This document shows positions 1 through 9,804 of a stretch of 37,997 nt of DNA, in pieces; positions within the stretch are counted from its first letter, which is position 1; each line of letters opens with the position of its first letter. The stretch is from Chitinophagaceae bacterium (GTDB lineage: Bacteria > Bacteroidota > Bacteroidia > Chitinophagales > Chitinophagaceae). Both the position numbers and the translations under genes were made by a program. The notes beneath the pieces were generated by a model. It saw only the letters and a program-made list of their open reading frames with translations. It had not been told where the DNA came from and made no database searches. The stretch covers positions 1 through 37,997 of the forward strand of contig SCVK01000344.1 of NCBI GenBank assembly GCA_004297075.1. The letters are read 5' to 3'.

Positions 1-363
1 AAACTGTACGTTGTTACCGTCTCCTATATCAGTTCCCGTTTCGTGCCAGCCCCAGAAAATATTGCCATAACTTCTTCCCGCTTTCGGATCGGTGATCATT
101 CTTGTTTTTACCAGTTTCAATAACCATTCTACTTCTGCGGGTTGTAGAAAATTCACATCCATGGCATCTACCAGGAACAGGAAACAATCTCTTACTCCCA
201 ATTGCCGCGGCGTTTTCTGCACAGCTGCCCATTCACGTTCCAATGTGGCTTTGCGTTCTGCAGCATTGGGCATAGCAGGAATGGTATAAGCGGCTGGTTG
301 CTGTGCCATCAGACAAGAAGGAACCAAAACGGTTAGTAGCAGGGAAAAGAATATTTTTTTCAT
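1..363 (-). CDS. Secreted protein of unknown family, truncated by left window edge (N-terminal 121 codons present)
   Basis: Open minus-strand frame from ATG at 363 to base 1, not in the ORF track because it has no stop in the window: MKKIFFSLLLTVLVPSCLMAQQPAAYTIPAMPNAAERKATLEREWAAVQKTPRQLGVRDCFLFLVDAMDVNFLQPAEVEWLLKLVKTRMITDPKAGRSYGNIFWGWHETGTDIGDGNNVQF. Clear signal peptide; 9 bp downstream of the GH27 stop. Confidence 0.8.
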   Translation of the reverse strand, partial: MKKIFFSLLLTVLVPSCLMAQQPAAYTIPAMPNAAERKATLEREWAAVQKTPRQLGVRDCFLFLVDAMDVNFLQPAEVEWLLKLVKTRMITDPKAGRSYGNIFWGWHETGTDIGDGNNVQF

Positions 364-372
364 ATCAGTATA

Positions 373-2385
373 CTATTGTTTGGTGAGTCTGAGCATGACC
401 ACACCATGGTAAGGGATCCTTGTTGGGAAACGCTGCTGGAAATGACCCAGGTCTTTCTGCCGCCACAGATCACGGATCTTCCATTTTCCTTTCAGCCCCA
501 ATGCGGCAAAATCGAATACATATGATCTGGCAGATTCATTACCCCAGCGGAAATAAGATTGCGGCGTGCTGCCAAACCCGTCGATATTAAATAGTCCCAC
601 TGCATAAGAACCATCTTCCAGTGGTTTCAGCCAGGTTTGTACGCCATTGGTATCCGCTACCAGTCGCGCAGCTTTACCCAATGGATCCTGGTTAACAGCG
701 ATCACTTCATCATTGGAAAGAAGGCTCAGCGTAAAATCATCCAGTCTTTCAATAGGGCAACCGATCAGCATCGGCGCAGAGAGCAGACTGAAAATACTCA
801 CATGACTGTATTGCTCATCCGGTGTTAAACGGGTGGGATGTAATACAGGACCAATCGATACATCTCCCACGATCATCATATCCGGATCGGCCCAATGACC
901 CGGCCCGGTATAAGGCCCCCATTTATCCAGCGAAAAACTGGTCTGGTATAAACTGTTCCAGCTGTCTTTGATATCGGGTCCGGTACGATACATATTGGAC
1001 AAACGCACCCAATCTTTTACTTTTTCAAAAGGCGCGTTATTAGATAAACTCAATACAATATCTCTTCCTGCGTTACGCAGCGCCTGCGACATGCGCTCGG
1101 TAGAAGCCACATCGATGCGCCAATCGTATTTCAGAAAATCCACTCCCCATGCCGCCATCTGCCTCGCATCGTTCGGCTCAAATTTATATCTGGCGATTCG
1201 ACTAAAAGGAGGGCGGTTTACTTTGATGAGTTCATGCGTTTCGCCACCGGCCGGATAATCGGAAGAAGCACCTACATAGCCGGCATAACTGGCAATATAA
1301 GGAGTGGAATAGAGGCCGGCTTTTAATCCCATCGCGTGAATCTCATCGATCATGCCTTTGATATCGGGAAATTTTTCATTGGGTTGCAAAGCCGTATCCT
1401 TTCCTGTTCTGGTTCCCTGCCAGGCATCGTCAATATTGATATAGGTCCAGCCATGATCCCTCAATCCCTTGTTCACCATAGCATGGGCAGAAGCCAGTAC
1501 TTTTCCGCGATCAATTTTTGATTCCCATGAATTCCACCCGTTCCAACCGATAGGGGGTGTTAATGCGATCGTATCGCCAATTTTGATCTGCAATTTTTGC
1601 GTTGCTTCACCCAAGCGATTCCTGGCTTTGAGTATGGCGGTGTAGATTCCTCTTTTGGCAACAGTACCAGTGATAATACCGGTTGCTGAAGATACCGACA
1701 AACCTTCGGGCAGCTGCTGCGCCGAGAACTGCATGGGTCTTTCGCCGGTAGCGGCAATGGTATACAGAAAAGGATTTCCGGGTGTGGCACCAAATACTTT
1801 CGCCGAATTGATCCTAGGTTGGGGTGATGGTTTGGGTGTAAGAATATATTTTTCATCGGTGAACTGCATGTGTCCGGGTTTATGTCCCGCATACATTTCC
1901 AACTTGGCATTGGCCCAGTTCGCATACGTACGTTTATTACTGATGCCTCCGATCTTATCTGTGATCAGCAAACCCAGTTGTTTAATACCCGTGAGATCCA
2001 CTTCCACTTTTATGGGCGCATCTCCCATTTTCATTTCCGGACTCTGAAAAAGGATCTTTTTATCTCCCAGTACATAAAAGATCAAGGGTATCTCTTTGTT
2101 GCCCATATCGTCTAAACCAACCAGTGCAGAAAACTGCGTGGCTTTTCTATCCAGATCAAATACCAGGATACTGATGCTTTGTACACCCACTCCCCGCTGG
2201 TATCGCACACCACTCATCCGCATGGTATCGTGCCCGTAATTGCTCTTTAGAGAAACAGGACGAATGGCTTCCGAAAAAGTTTGCATGGGCAGATCATCCA
2301 GCCATACAGTATGGGTTGTTTGTGCGGTAATGATTGTAGACAAGCACAAACCAGCGGTTAAAAAAAGGCTATATATTTTTTTCAT
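373..2385 (-). CDS. GH27 alpha-galactosidase-like protein with N-terminal NPCBM-like and putative Ig (He_PIG-like) domains
   Basis: TPPIGWNGWNSW...YINIDDAWQG, FLKYDWRID (nucleophile region), RTGPDIKDSW (acid/base region), GHWADPDMM are GH27 hallmarks. Signal peptide starts at MKKIYSLFL (ATG at 2385; the longer ORF starts at 2397). Confidence 0.92.
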   Translation of the reverse strand: MKKIYSLFLTAGLCLSTIITAQTTHTVWLDDLPMQTFSEAIRPVSLKSNYGHDTMRMSGVRYQRGVGVQSISILVFDLDRKATQFSALVGLDDMGNKEIPLIFYVLGDKKILFQSPEMKMGDAPIKVEVDLTGIKQLGLLITDKIGGISNKRTYANWANAKLEMYAGHKPGHMQFTDEKYILTPKPSPQPRINSAKVFGATPGNPFLYTIAATGERPMQFSAQQLPEGLSVSSATGIITGTVAKRGIYTAILKARNRLGEATQKLQIKIGDTIALTPPIGWNGWNSWESKIDRGKVLASAHAMVNKGLRDHGWTYINIDDAWQGTRTGKDTALQPNEKFPDIKGMIDEIHAMGLKAGLYSTPYIASYAGYVGASSDYPAGGETHELIKVNRPPFSRIARYKFEPNDARQMAAWGVDFLKYDWRIDVASTERMSQALRNAGRDIVLSLSNNAPFEKVKDWVRLSNMYRTGPDIKDSWNSLYQTSFSLDKWGPYTGPGHWADPDMMIVGDVSIGPVLHPTRLTPDEQYSHVSIFSLLSAPMLIGCPIERLDDFTLSLLSNDEVIAVNQDPLGKAARLVADTNGVQTWLKPLEDGSYAVGLFNIDGFGSTPQSYFRWGNESARSYVFDFAALGLKGKWKIRDLWRQKDLGHFQQRFPTRIPYHGVVMLRLTKQ

Positions 2386-2398
2386 GATACGATACAAT

Positions 2399-4438
2399 TC
2401 AGTTAGTTGGAAAAAGCCGGATCATGGACACACCATGGTGCCGGATCCTGGTTTCAAATGTGTTGGTATAAGTGCCCAGTTCTTTTTGTCTCCATATATC
2501 TTTGACCTTCCACTTACCCTTCAGTCCGAGTTGGCTAAGATCCAGCGTATAGGTCCGCTCCTGTTCATCGCCCCAGCGGAAATAAGATTGCGGTTTTTTT
2601 CCATAGCCGTTGATATTGAACATGCCCACTGCATAGGAGCCGTCTTCCAGTGTTTTAAACCATACCTGTACATTACCATCATCGGCCACCAGTCTTGCCG
2701 GTTTACCGAGTGGGTCCTGGTCTATAGCGATCACTTCATCATTGGTCAGCAGGTTCAGGGTAAACGCATCCAGTTGTTCTATCGGACAACCGATCAGCAA
2801 TGGCGCGGATAATAAACTGAACAGGCTCACATGACTGTATTGCTCATCCGGTGTTAAACGGGTGGCATGTAGTTTGGAACCAGTGGTAACATTACCGAGG
2901 ATCATCATATCCGGATCGTTCCAGTGGCCCGGTCCACCATAAGGCATCCATTTATCCAGTGTAAAAGCAGATACATAGAGGCTTAGCCAGTTATCGCGGA
3001 TATCCGGACCTGTTCGCCATGCATTGGCGATCCTTGCCCAGTCTTTGGCCAGTGCGAATGGAGCGGAGTTGGATAAACTGTATAAAATATCCCTGCCCGA
3101 TTGTTGTAAGGCAACAGACATGCGTTCTGCAGAATTGAGGTCGATGCGCCAGTCGTATTTTAAATAATCCACGCCCCATTCCGCCATCTGCAACGCATCT
3201 TCTTTTTCGAAACGGTATTTACCGATGTAGCGGTTGGCGCGTTTATCTTTTTCGATGGAATCTGTGTACGCCCCATTCTCGAAATTGGAAGAGCCTCCTG
3301 TTTTACCCACATAACTGGAGATCCACGGAGTGGAATAAAGACCCAGTTTTAATCCTTTGGCATGGATCTGGTCTGCCATGCTTTTAAAATCCGGAAATTT
3401 TTGTGTGTTGGGCTGGATGGCGTTGTATTTACCGCCCCGTAATCCCTGCCAGGCATCATCAATATTGATATAGGTCCAGCCATGACGCTGTAACCCCATA
3501 TTCACCATGGCATTGGCCGATGCCAGTACTTTTTCCTGGTCAATTTCCCTGGCCCAGGAGTTCCATCCGTTCCAGCCGATGGGTGGGGTAAGTGCAATGG
3601 TATCGCCGATCCTGATCCGTAAGGTTTTGGAAGCCACCCCTAATTTATTTTTAGCACGGAGGGTAGCGATATAAGTTCCGCTTTCTTTTACGGTTCCAGT
3701 AATAATACCCGTTGACGGATCCAGCTGCAATCCCCTGGGCAAACCCGATGCTGTATATACAATGGGCATATCTCCTGTGGCTACGATCGTATATAAAAAA
3801 GGATTACCCGGTCTTGCACCAAAAATAGCAGGTGAATTGATGCGGGGAGTGGCAGGGGGTTTGGGTGTGAGTATGTATCGTTCTCCATCATTCGGAATAG
3901 AAGCTGGTAAAGCGTTCCCCAGCATGACCAGCTGTGCATTGGCCCAGTTGGCGTAACCGCGTTGCGATTCTTCGTTGGGGAGGACCAGCAAGCCGAATCG
4001 TTTGATTCCGGTCAGGTCTACTGTTACTTTTCTGGCCGCTTCCCCCTTTTTCATTTCTCCACTTTCAAAAAGGATTTTTTTATCGCCGATCACATAAAAA
4101 CGACTGACTGTTCCTTCTGCGGCTTTATCATCAATACCTGCTTCTGCAGTAAATGCTGCTGCTTTTCCATCCAGTAAAAAAAACATGGCGCTGGTACCAT
4201 GAATACCCAGTCCACGTTCGTACCGTACGCGGTTGATCTCGATGGCCCCACCGCCCGAAGCTGTTTTCAGCGAAACAGCCGGTATGGCCTCGTTAAAAGA
4301 AGGGATACTGAGCTCATCCAGGTAAACAGCTGTTGGGGCTTGCGCGTTGGCAGTGCTCAGCAGGACCATTGCCAGTAAACAGGCAGCAGCTTTTTGCCAC
4401 ATCCTGTTCATTTTCCGGTTCTGAATAATTGTATGCAT
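2399..4438 (-). CDS. GH27 alpha-galactosidase-like protein with NPCBM-like and Ig-like domains, paralogue of the adjacent gene
   Basis: Same domain order and motifs: TPPIGWNGWNSW, YINIDDAWQG, YLKYDWRID, RTGPDIRDNW, GHWNDPDMM. Signal peptide present; start may be the internal ATG of MNRMWQKAAACLLAMVLL (4411). Confidence 0.92.
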   Translation of the reverse strand: MHTIIQNRKMNRMWQKAAACLLAMVLLSTANAQAPTAVYLDELSIPSFNEAIPAVSLKTASGGGAIEINRVRYERGLGIHGTSAMFFLLDGKAAAFTAEAGIDDKAAEGTVSRFYVIGDKKILFESGEMKKGEAARKVTVDLTGIKRFGLLVLPNEESQRGYANWANAQLVMLGNALPASIPNDGERYILTPKPPATPRINSPAIFGARPGNPFLYTIVATGDMPIVYTASGLPRGLQLDPSTGIITGTVKESGTYIATLRAKNKLGVASKTLRIRIGDTIALTPPIGWNGWNSWAREIDQEKVLASANAMVNMGLQRHGWTYINIDDAWQGLRGGKYNAIQPNTQKFPDFKSMADQIHAKGLKLGLYSTPWISSYVGKTGGSSNFENGAYTDSIEKDKRANRYIGKYRFEKEDALQMAEWGVDYLKYDWRIDLNSAERMSVALQQSGRDILYSLSNSAPFALAKDWARIANAWRTGPDIRDNWLSLYVSAFTLDKWMPYGGPGHWNDPDMMILGNVTTGSKLHATRLTPDEQYSHVSLFSLLSAPLLIGCPIEQLDAFTLNLLTNDEVIAIDQDPLGKPARLVADDGNVQVWFKTLEDGSYAVGMFNINGYGKKPQSYFRWGDEQERTYTLDLSQLGLKGKWKVKDIWRQKELGTYTNTFETRIRHHGVSMIRLFPTN

Positions 4439-4453
4439 CTGGTTGAATAATTA

Positions 4454-6631
4454 CTACAAGTTAGTTTGTATGGTTATTGACCTTGTGGGATCAGCGATAG
4501 TTACTTTTGTTCCTGTTCTCTCTACCTTAATAAATACATCCGCTTCTCTGCTGAGTCGCAAGATGTCCTTTCCGTTTTGTTGTATGGCAGAAAATCCCGT
4601 AGCTGCCAGTTTTTGTACATTACCCTGCGCATCCAGTTTTACGGCTGCCAATCCTTTGTATTGCCCGGTGTACAGTTTGCCCTTGTATGCAAACCGGAAA
4701 ACTGCCGGTTGGTTATTGGCGAGTGAGGCTGTATTGGTAAAAGTGAAAGAGCCTTCTTCGTTGGTTACCCCATCTTCCAGCTGATTGGCTGGTATCCCCA
4801 GCCGCGCCACGTTCTCGAGAGAATAACCGATGGCTACTGCTTTACTGGCAATCTGTTTCCAGGTGGCAGTTATATCTTTTCCGATAAAATCATGTGTAGC
4901 ATTTCCTTCCAATAACAGTTTACCGCCTTTGCTCACATAGTCCTGAAAAAAACGGGTGGTAGCTGGTTTGGCATATTGGGGGTTGAGGAGAACGATTGCA
5001 TCAAACGTATATCCGTTCAATACGGGTTTACCCGCTGCGTTGAGGTGCAAACGTCCGTCTTCGATCAGGTCGGTAGGTACGGAAGCATTCAGGTATCCTT
5101 TCTGCCAGAGCTGCATGGATCTTTTCTCCATTTCCAGTTTATCATTGATATCATACATTCCCCGCTTCGAATTATCGGGATACCAGTTGTACATGGCTTC
5201 CATACCATATACCACCAATAATTTGATCTGCGGGAAAGGTGGATCAAAGCGGTTCAGCAGCCGGGCCGCGTTCTCTACTTTATTGATCCTTTCCAATGCA
5301 ACAGGATCATCTATTGAAACACCCCAGCCCTGCACGTCATTGGCCGCATGGTAATGTGTGCGGATGCCATAGCGGAGATCGGTAAGGGCTTTGGTCCAGA
5401 TGCGGGTCAGGTCTTTGCCATAATACATATTGTACATCGCATTCTTCCTGTAACCCATACCGATACCCATCTGTATAGGCGTGGCCGTTTCTTCGTCGCT
5501 GTGTCCATAATCTCTTTTAATACTCCACCAGCTTACACCGGTTTGCCATACTTCATCCCTGTCCAGGTTGTTGTGAAAGGTATTGTGCAAGCCGATAAAG
5601 GCCTCTTTCCCATACATTTTTTTTCCCAGATCATACACGGCTGCTTCTACCGGTAAAGTAGCAAACCGCAGGAGGTTCATATATTGATTGATCGCACTGA
5701 TCCTGACTTCAGGTTTACCTTGTGGTGCATACCGCATATCCAGCAACACCCGATCCAGTTCTTTACCGGTCTTCTGTTTCATTTGTTTTGCCATACCCAG
5801 TGAATACAGCCGCTCTCTGAAAACACCAGCTTCTTTTTCCAGTACTTTCTGCTGGGTGATTTTCAGATTTTTGTACTCGTCGAGGCCAATCCCATCAAAA
5901 GGGATATCGCGGTAGGCTTTGAATACATTCAACAACACAGACATGGCCTGTTCAGAAAAATTACTGCAGGAGTTATAATAATGCTGGGTAAGAATATAAG
6001 CGGTATACCCTTTCAGGTCCTTACCTGCATGCAGCGATAGAGAAACCTGTTCTTTTGTAACATTGGTTTTAGCAAAAGCCGAGATATCTTTTAGTGAGGC
6101 GGGATCATACACGCCATCTGCTGTTTTCTTAAATGCATATACTTTGAACAATTCACTTTTTAACAGGGTCTGCATTTCTCTGGCTCCTTTGGCAGCAACT
6201 GCATAGGTAGCCGCACCCGCATCATCCAGTGTTACTTCACCCTCCTGTATCAGTCGGTCCGTATTTTCGAGGGCGATGTTAAAATCCCTTTTCCATACCT
6301 GTAATCCTATCTGCAGGCCCTTACTGTGTGCATACGCTACCAGCTTTTCAAAAACCGGGTGCATGGCGGTGGTGTCGTAAAAACTATTCCCGCTTCTTTC
6401 AGTGAGAAAAACCAGTGTGTACTTACTGTACCTGACAAAACTGTCGATCTTGGCCTGGTAGGTTTCTTCCTTCGCCATATTCTCCGTAAAGAACCAATAG
6501 GCTACCTGTGGATGATTCACATTTTCAAACGCATCTACATAACTGGTTGTAACGGCTTGTGCATGGCCATTAAAACCAGCCAGCCAGCAAAGTGATGTTA
6601 CTAGAAAAAATTTGACATTCATTATTTTCAT
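4454..6631 (-). CDS. Secreted glycosidase-like protein of unassigned family (putative TIM barrel plus GATase-like domain), paralogue of 12585..14759
   Basis: 725 aa, signal peptide; IPFDGIGLDEYKN acidic strand-end motif; HNTFHNN...WWSIKRDYG; LLVVYGMEAMYNWYPDNSKRG followed by ...VLLNPQYAKPATTRFFQDYVSKGGKLLLEG reminiscent of the trimerization/GATase-like domain of GH42-type enzymes. No named family recognised. Confidence 0.85.
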   Translation of the reverse strand: MKIMNVKFFLVTSLCWLAGFNGHAQAVTTSYVDAFENVNHPQVAYWFFTENMAKEETYQAKIDSFVRYSKYTLVFLTERSGNSFYDTTAMHPVFEKLVAYAHSKGLQIGLQVWKRDFNIALENTDRLIQEGEVTLDDAGAATYAVAAKGAREMQTLLKSELFKVYAFKKTADGVYDPASLKDISAFAKTNVTKEQVSLSLHAGKDLKGYTAYILTQHYYNSCSNFSEQAMSVLLNVFKAYRDIPFDGIGLDEYKNLKITQQKVLEKEAGVFRERLYSLGMAKQMKQKTGKELDRVLLDMRYAPQGKPEVRISAINQYMNLLRFATLPVEAAVYDLGKKMYGKEAFIGLHNTFHNNLDRDEVWQTGVSWWSIKRDYGHSDEETATPIQMGIGMGYRKNAMYNMYYGKDLTRIWTKALTDLRYGIRTHYHAANDVQGWGVSIDDPVALERINKVENAARLLNRFDPPFPQIKLLVVYGMEAMYNWYPDNSKRGMYDINDKLEMEKRSMQLWQKGYLNASVPTDLIEDGRLHLNAAGKPVLNGYTFDAIVLLNPQYAKPATTRFFQDYVSKGGKLLLEGNATHDFIGKDITATWKQIASKAVAIGYSLENVARLGIPANQLEDGVTNEEGSFTFTNTASLANNQPAVFRFAYKGKLYTGQYKGLAAVKLDAQGNVQKLAATGFSAIQQNGKDILRLSREADVFIKVERTGTKVTIADPTRSITIQTNL

Positions 6632-6646
6632 TTTAGCATGAATCGA

Positions 6647-8149
6647 TTATTTACCCGCCGCCTTATCCGCTACCATCTGCAAAACCGCTTTATCGTTCCA
6701 TTCGGCCGTGTGGCCGGCCATGGCGGTAAAGGAGATCCTGGCATCTGATACAGGATGGGTTGTTTTATCCAGGAACATTTTCAGGAAACGTGTTGCTACA
6801 TTGGAATAGAGTCCATCCATATCACCGGTCCAGATCCAGAGCTTGCCCTGCAGTTTAGGCCCCAATGTATTCCAGTTCTTTTCCAGTATTTTTTTCAGGT
6901 CATATTTTTCCCATTGCCGGGCAATCTGGTGATCAATTTTCCCGGTAAACGGATCAAACATAAGAGAAGGAAGTCCATCTGCCCCCCTCGGCCCGAAAAC
7001 CGCATTGTATGCTCCGAACTGCCCACCGGATACCCGGTAATCGCCGGTTCTGCTGTTCACATTTTCACCCGCTATCCAGTCTTTCATCGAAAAAGTAGGT
7101 TCACCATAAATGGTTCTTCTTCCAGGTTGCAGGTATCCGAACTTGTTATAGAAGATAGTTTCGTCCTGGTAAATATTGATGAGGCCATAATGTTCAAAAT
7201 CAACCGGATCAGGACTATAAGACCAGGTACCATCAAAAAAATCGGGATACATGATCTGTAAACCCAGCGATACCCAACCGCCTGTGGATGCACCACATAC
7301 GTAACGCTTCCGGGTTTCTGTTTTATAGTTCACCTGTTTCTCAATAGCAGGTATCAGTTCTTCAGTCAGTGCTTTTCCGCATGGACCGTTGTTCTCTGAA
7401 TCCATCTGGTACGTATCACCATATGGTCCCTGCGAATCCAGGAATACATAGATCACCTGCGGTGCTTCTTTGGTAAACCACCAGTCTGTAAAATTTTTCT
7501 GTGCCATCAGGTTATTGATGGCATTGTATCTTCCATTCAATCCGGCAGCCCGGTAACAGATCGGATAATTTCTTTCCGGATGATCGAAATAACCGGAGGG
7601 AAGCAGTATCGCAGCTTTCAGTTGTCGAGGTTTACCAAAGAAAACGGAGAGGTATTTACTTTCAACAGTAACTACTTTCACAAAAGGATGGTCAACGATT
7701 ACTGTGGGCGGGATGATTTTACTAAGCGTAAGATATAAAGATGCTGTACTAGTCAGTGAAAAAGAATCTACCACGCTATACAGATTACCCGGTACATTCT
7801 CATTACCATCATCCGTGTTCTGCTTATATGTTATCTGATAATAATATTTTTCGGAAAGATGGTCGGTTAGCTTCTGCATTCCCGTAAACTGGACATTGTT
7901 CTTACGGGTATTGATCACAAAAGCATTTTCCCCATCCCAATCTTCCGGCGTAACACCAATGGTCACTTCGGAACGGTTTCGGGGTTCCCTTTCATGTTGA
8001 CTGGTGAGATGAAAAAGCAAACGTCCCCCCTTTTGAAAAGCAGAACGCATGTCTGGCGATACCGACACCGCAATCTTTAGCGATACCTGTTGCTGACTTT
8101 GAACAGCAACAGCAATAAACAATAAGAAAACGGTTATATACTTTTTCAT
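6647..8149 (-). CDS. Secreted alpha/beta-hydrolase, putative esterase (esterase D/enterochelin-esterase-like fold)
   Basis: 500 aa, signal peptide; nucleophile elbow VCGASTGGW, candidate Asp in IWTGDMDGLY, candidate His in MAGHTAEW. Confidence 0.75.
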   Translation of the reverse strand: MKKYITVFLLFIAVAVQSQQQVSLKIAVSVSPDMRSAFQKGGRLLFHLTSQHEREPRNRSEVTIGVTPEDWDGENAFVINTRKNNVQFTGMQKLTDHLSEKYYYQITYKQNTDDGNENVPGNLYSVVDSFSLTSTASLYLTLSKIIPPTVIVDHPFVKVVTVESKYLSVFFGKPRQLKAAILLPSGYFDHPERNYPICYRAAGLNGRYNAINNLMAQKNFTDWWFTKEAPQVIYVFLDSQGPYGDTYQMDSENNGPCGKALTEELIPAIEKQVNYKTETRKRYVCGASTGGWVSLGLQIMYPDFFDGTWSYSPDPVDFEHYGLINIYQDETIFYNKFGYLQPGRRTIYGEPTFSMKDWIAGENVNSRTGDYRVSGGQFGAYNAVFGPRGADGLPSLMFDPFTGKIDHQIARQWEKYDLKKILEKNWNTLGPKLQGKLWIWTGDMDGLYSNVATRFLKMFLDKTTHPVSDARISFTAMAGHTAEWNDKAVLQMVADKAAGK

Positions 8150-8203
8150 CTTAAAATCAATTCAGATCAATGTGTTTGTCAGCTATCGCTATTATATCAA
8201 TCC

Positions 8204-9793
8204 CTATTTATAATTTGTTTTCAGGATCCCTTTTTCTTCCGAAACCGGCATCCTGAGATTTTTAAAATTCACGTTAGTGGCATTATTCAATTGTATTACC
8301 GGCATTTCTTTCGCTGTAGGGATCTGTACATCAGTAAATGTGATCCGCTTTACATCATCCAAAACAAATGCTGGCCTGAAATCGTCTTCGAGGTAGCTTA
8401 GTTTTACATTCTTTAATTGTATCCCTTCTGCATGACGCATGTATAATCCCCAGGCTGGCAATTCACCAAACATGGAAAATTCAGGATAAGCGGCTGCGTT
8501 TTCAGGGATGCGGGTGATCTCAGCTAGCGGAATATGCGCGATAGACTTATCTGCTCTTCCGCCATAACTGATTTCAATATTTTCCAGTGTCACATTTTGT
8601 ACAGGATATCCCGGTAATCCTACAATAGAAGAAGGTACCAGGTTATAAGGCAGATACGGATGCCCATAAATATGAAAATGAGAAGGACGCACCGGCATTT
8701 TATCAAAACCCGGGCGTAAATGATCCGGCGGCCCCTCGATCGGATACCCCTGATCCGGTTTCAGCAAAGGTGTTTCCACTTTTACATTGGCGATATAGAT
8801 ATCTTTGAGTGTACCCACTTCACCAGTGGTGTTTCTGCGACCGCGACGGATAAAAATGGCATTGCCGGTATTTTTGGCCTGTACATTCCGGATATCGATA
8901 TTATCCATAAAACCTCCATCCACCGATTCCAGTGCAATAGCCGAGCGATATGTATCAAAAATGGTGAGGTTGGTGATCTTGAAATTCCGGAAACCGCCAT
9001 GGTTGGCTGTACCAAACTTTAAACCGTTGGCGCTGGAACGTAAAGTGCAGTTGTCTACATACACATTCTCGCAGGAGCTATTCGGATTATCCGATTTAAA
9101 ACAAAGCGCATCATCAGATGCATTGATAAAACAGTTAGTGATACGTACATTTTTAGAATCGGTCACATCCAGCCCATCATTGTTCCAGTAAGCAGTACTC
9201 TGTACAGTGATCTTATCAATGACCACCCCATCACATTCGCGGTAATCCTGCACCCAGTCAGAAGCATTCTTCAGCGTAATACCGGTTACGGTAACATTCT
9301 TACAGCCTTTCAGTATCAACCCAAGGGCGCGGCCCGGACCGGGTCTTTTCAGCAACCAGGCAGAGTCTGACTTCACTTCTCCACTTCTCAACTTTTTAAA
9401 CACATCCATCATCAGTTCCTGGCCCTGAAAATCAATGATCCCCTCTCCTGTAATAGAAATATTTTTTTGTCCTTCTGCTATAATCAAAGCGGCCCGACCC
9501 GCCAGTTTTTTATAATCGGTGGTAAGATGAGAGCCCAGCAACACAGCTCCCAGTTCCACATGCAGTTCCACACCGGATTTCAATTCCAGAGTGCCGGTCA
9601 TATAATTACCGGGGGGTACGATCAGTTTGCCGCCGCCTTTTGCAGACAGATCATCGATCAACTGCTGTATAATTCTGGTATTCACCGTTCTTCCATCTGC
9701 CACGGCACCGTGCTGACTGATGATCACATCTTTCTGTGCGATTGCTGCAACAGTAGTTATCAGCAGGGCAACAACAACATATAATTTTTTCAT
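8204..9793 (-). CDS. GH28-like (polygalacturonase-type) parallel beta-helix protein, divergent active site
   Basis: DVIISQHGAVADGRTVNTRIIQQLIDDLSAKGGGKLIVPPGNYMTGTLELKSGVELHVELGAVLLGS is a typical GH28 N-terminus; NNDGLD and SDDALCFKS match the NTD and DD segments. Start at MKKLYVV (9793), since the 9841 ORF start overlaps the upstream gene. Confidence 0.82.
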   Translation of the reverse strand: MKKLYVVVALLITTVAAIAQKDVIISQHGAVADGRTVNTRIIQQLIDDLSAKGGGKLIVPPGNYMTGTLELKSGVELHVELGAVLLGSHLTTDYKKLAGRAALIIAEGQKNISITGEGIIDFQGQELMMDVFKKLRSGEVKSDSAWLLKRPGPGRALGLILKGCKNVTVTGITLKNASDWVQDYRECDGVVIDKITVQSTAYWNNDGLDVTDSKNVRITNCFINASDDALCFKSDNPNSSCENVYVDNCTLRSSANGLKFGTANHGGFRNFKITNLTIFDTYRSAIALESVDGGFMDNIDIRNVQAKNTGNAIFIRRGRRNTTGEVGTLKDIYIANVKVETPLLKPDQGYPIEGPPDHLRPGFDKMPVRPSHFHIYGHPYLPYNLVPSSIVGLPGYPVQNVTLENIEISYGGRADKSIAHIPLAEITRIPENAAAYPEFSMFGELPAWGLYMRHAEGIQLKNVKLSYLEDDFRPAFVLDDVKRITFTDVQIPTAKEMPVIQLNNATNVNFKNLRMPVSEEKGILKTNYK

Positions 9794-9804
9794 AGTTCTT
9801 TTTT

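Noticed and set aside
29-232. 67-aa minus ORF in the track
   Set aside because: Out of frame with the longer truncated secreted-protein frame 1..363, which has a signal peptide and fits the operon spacing.
2240-2812. 190-aa plus-strand ORF
   Set aside because: Antisense to the GH27 genes and spans their junction; the peptide has no recognisable domain. Typical shadow ORF.
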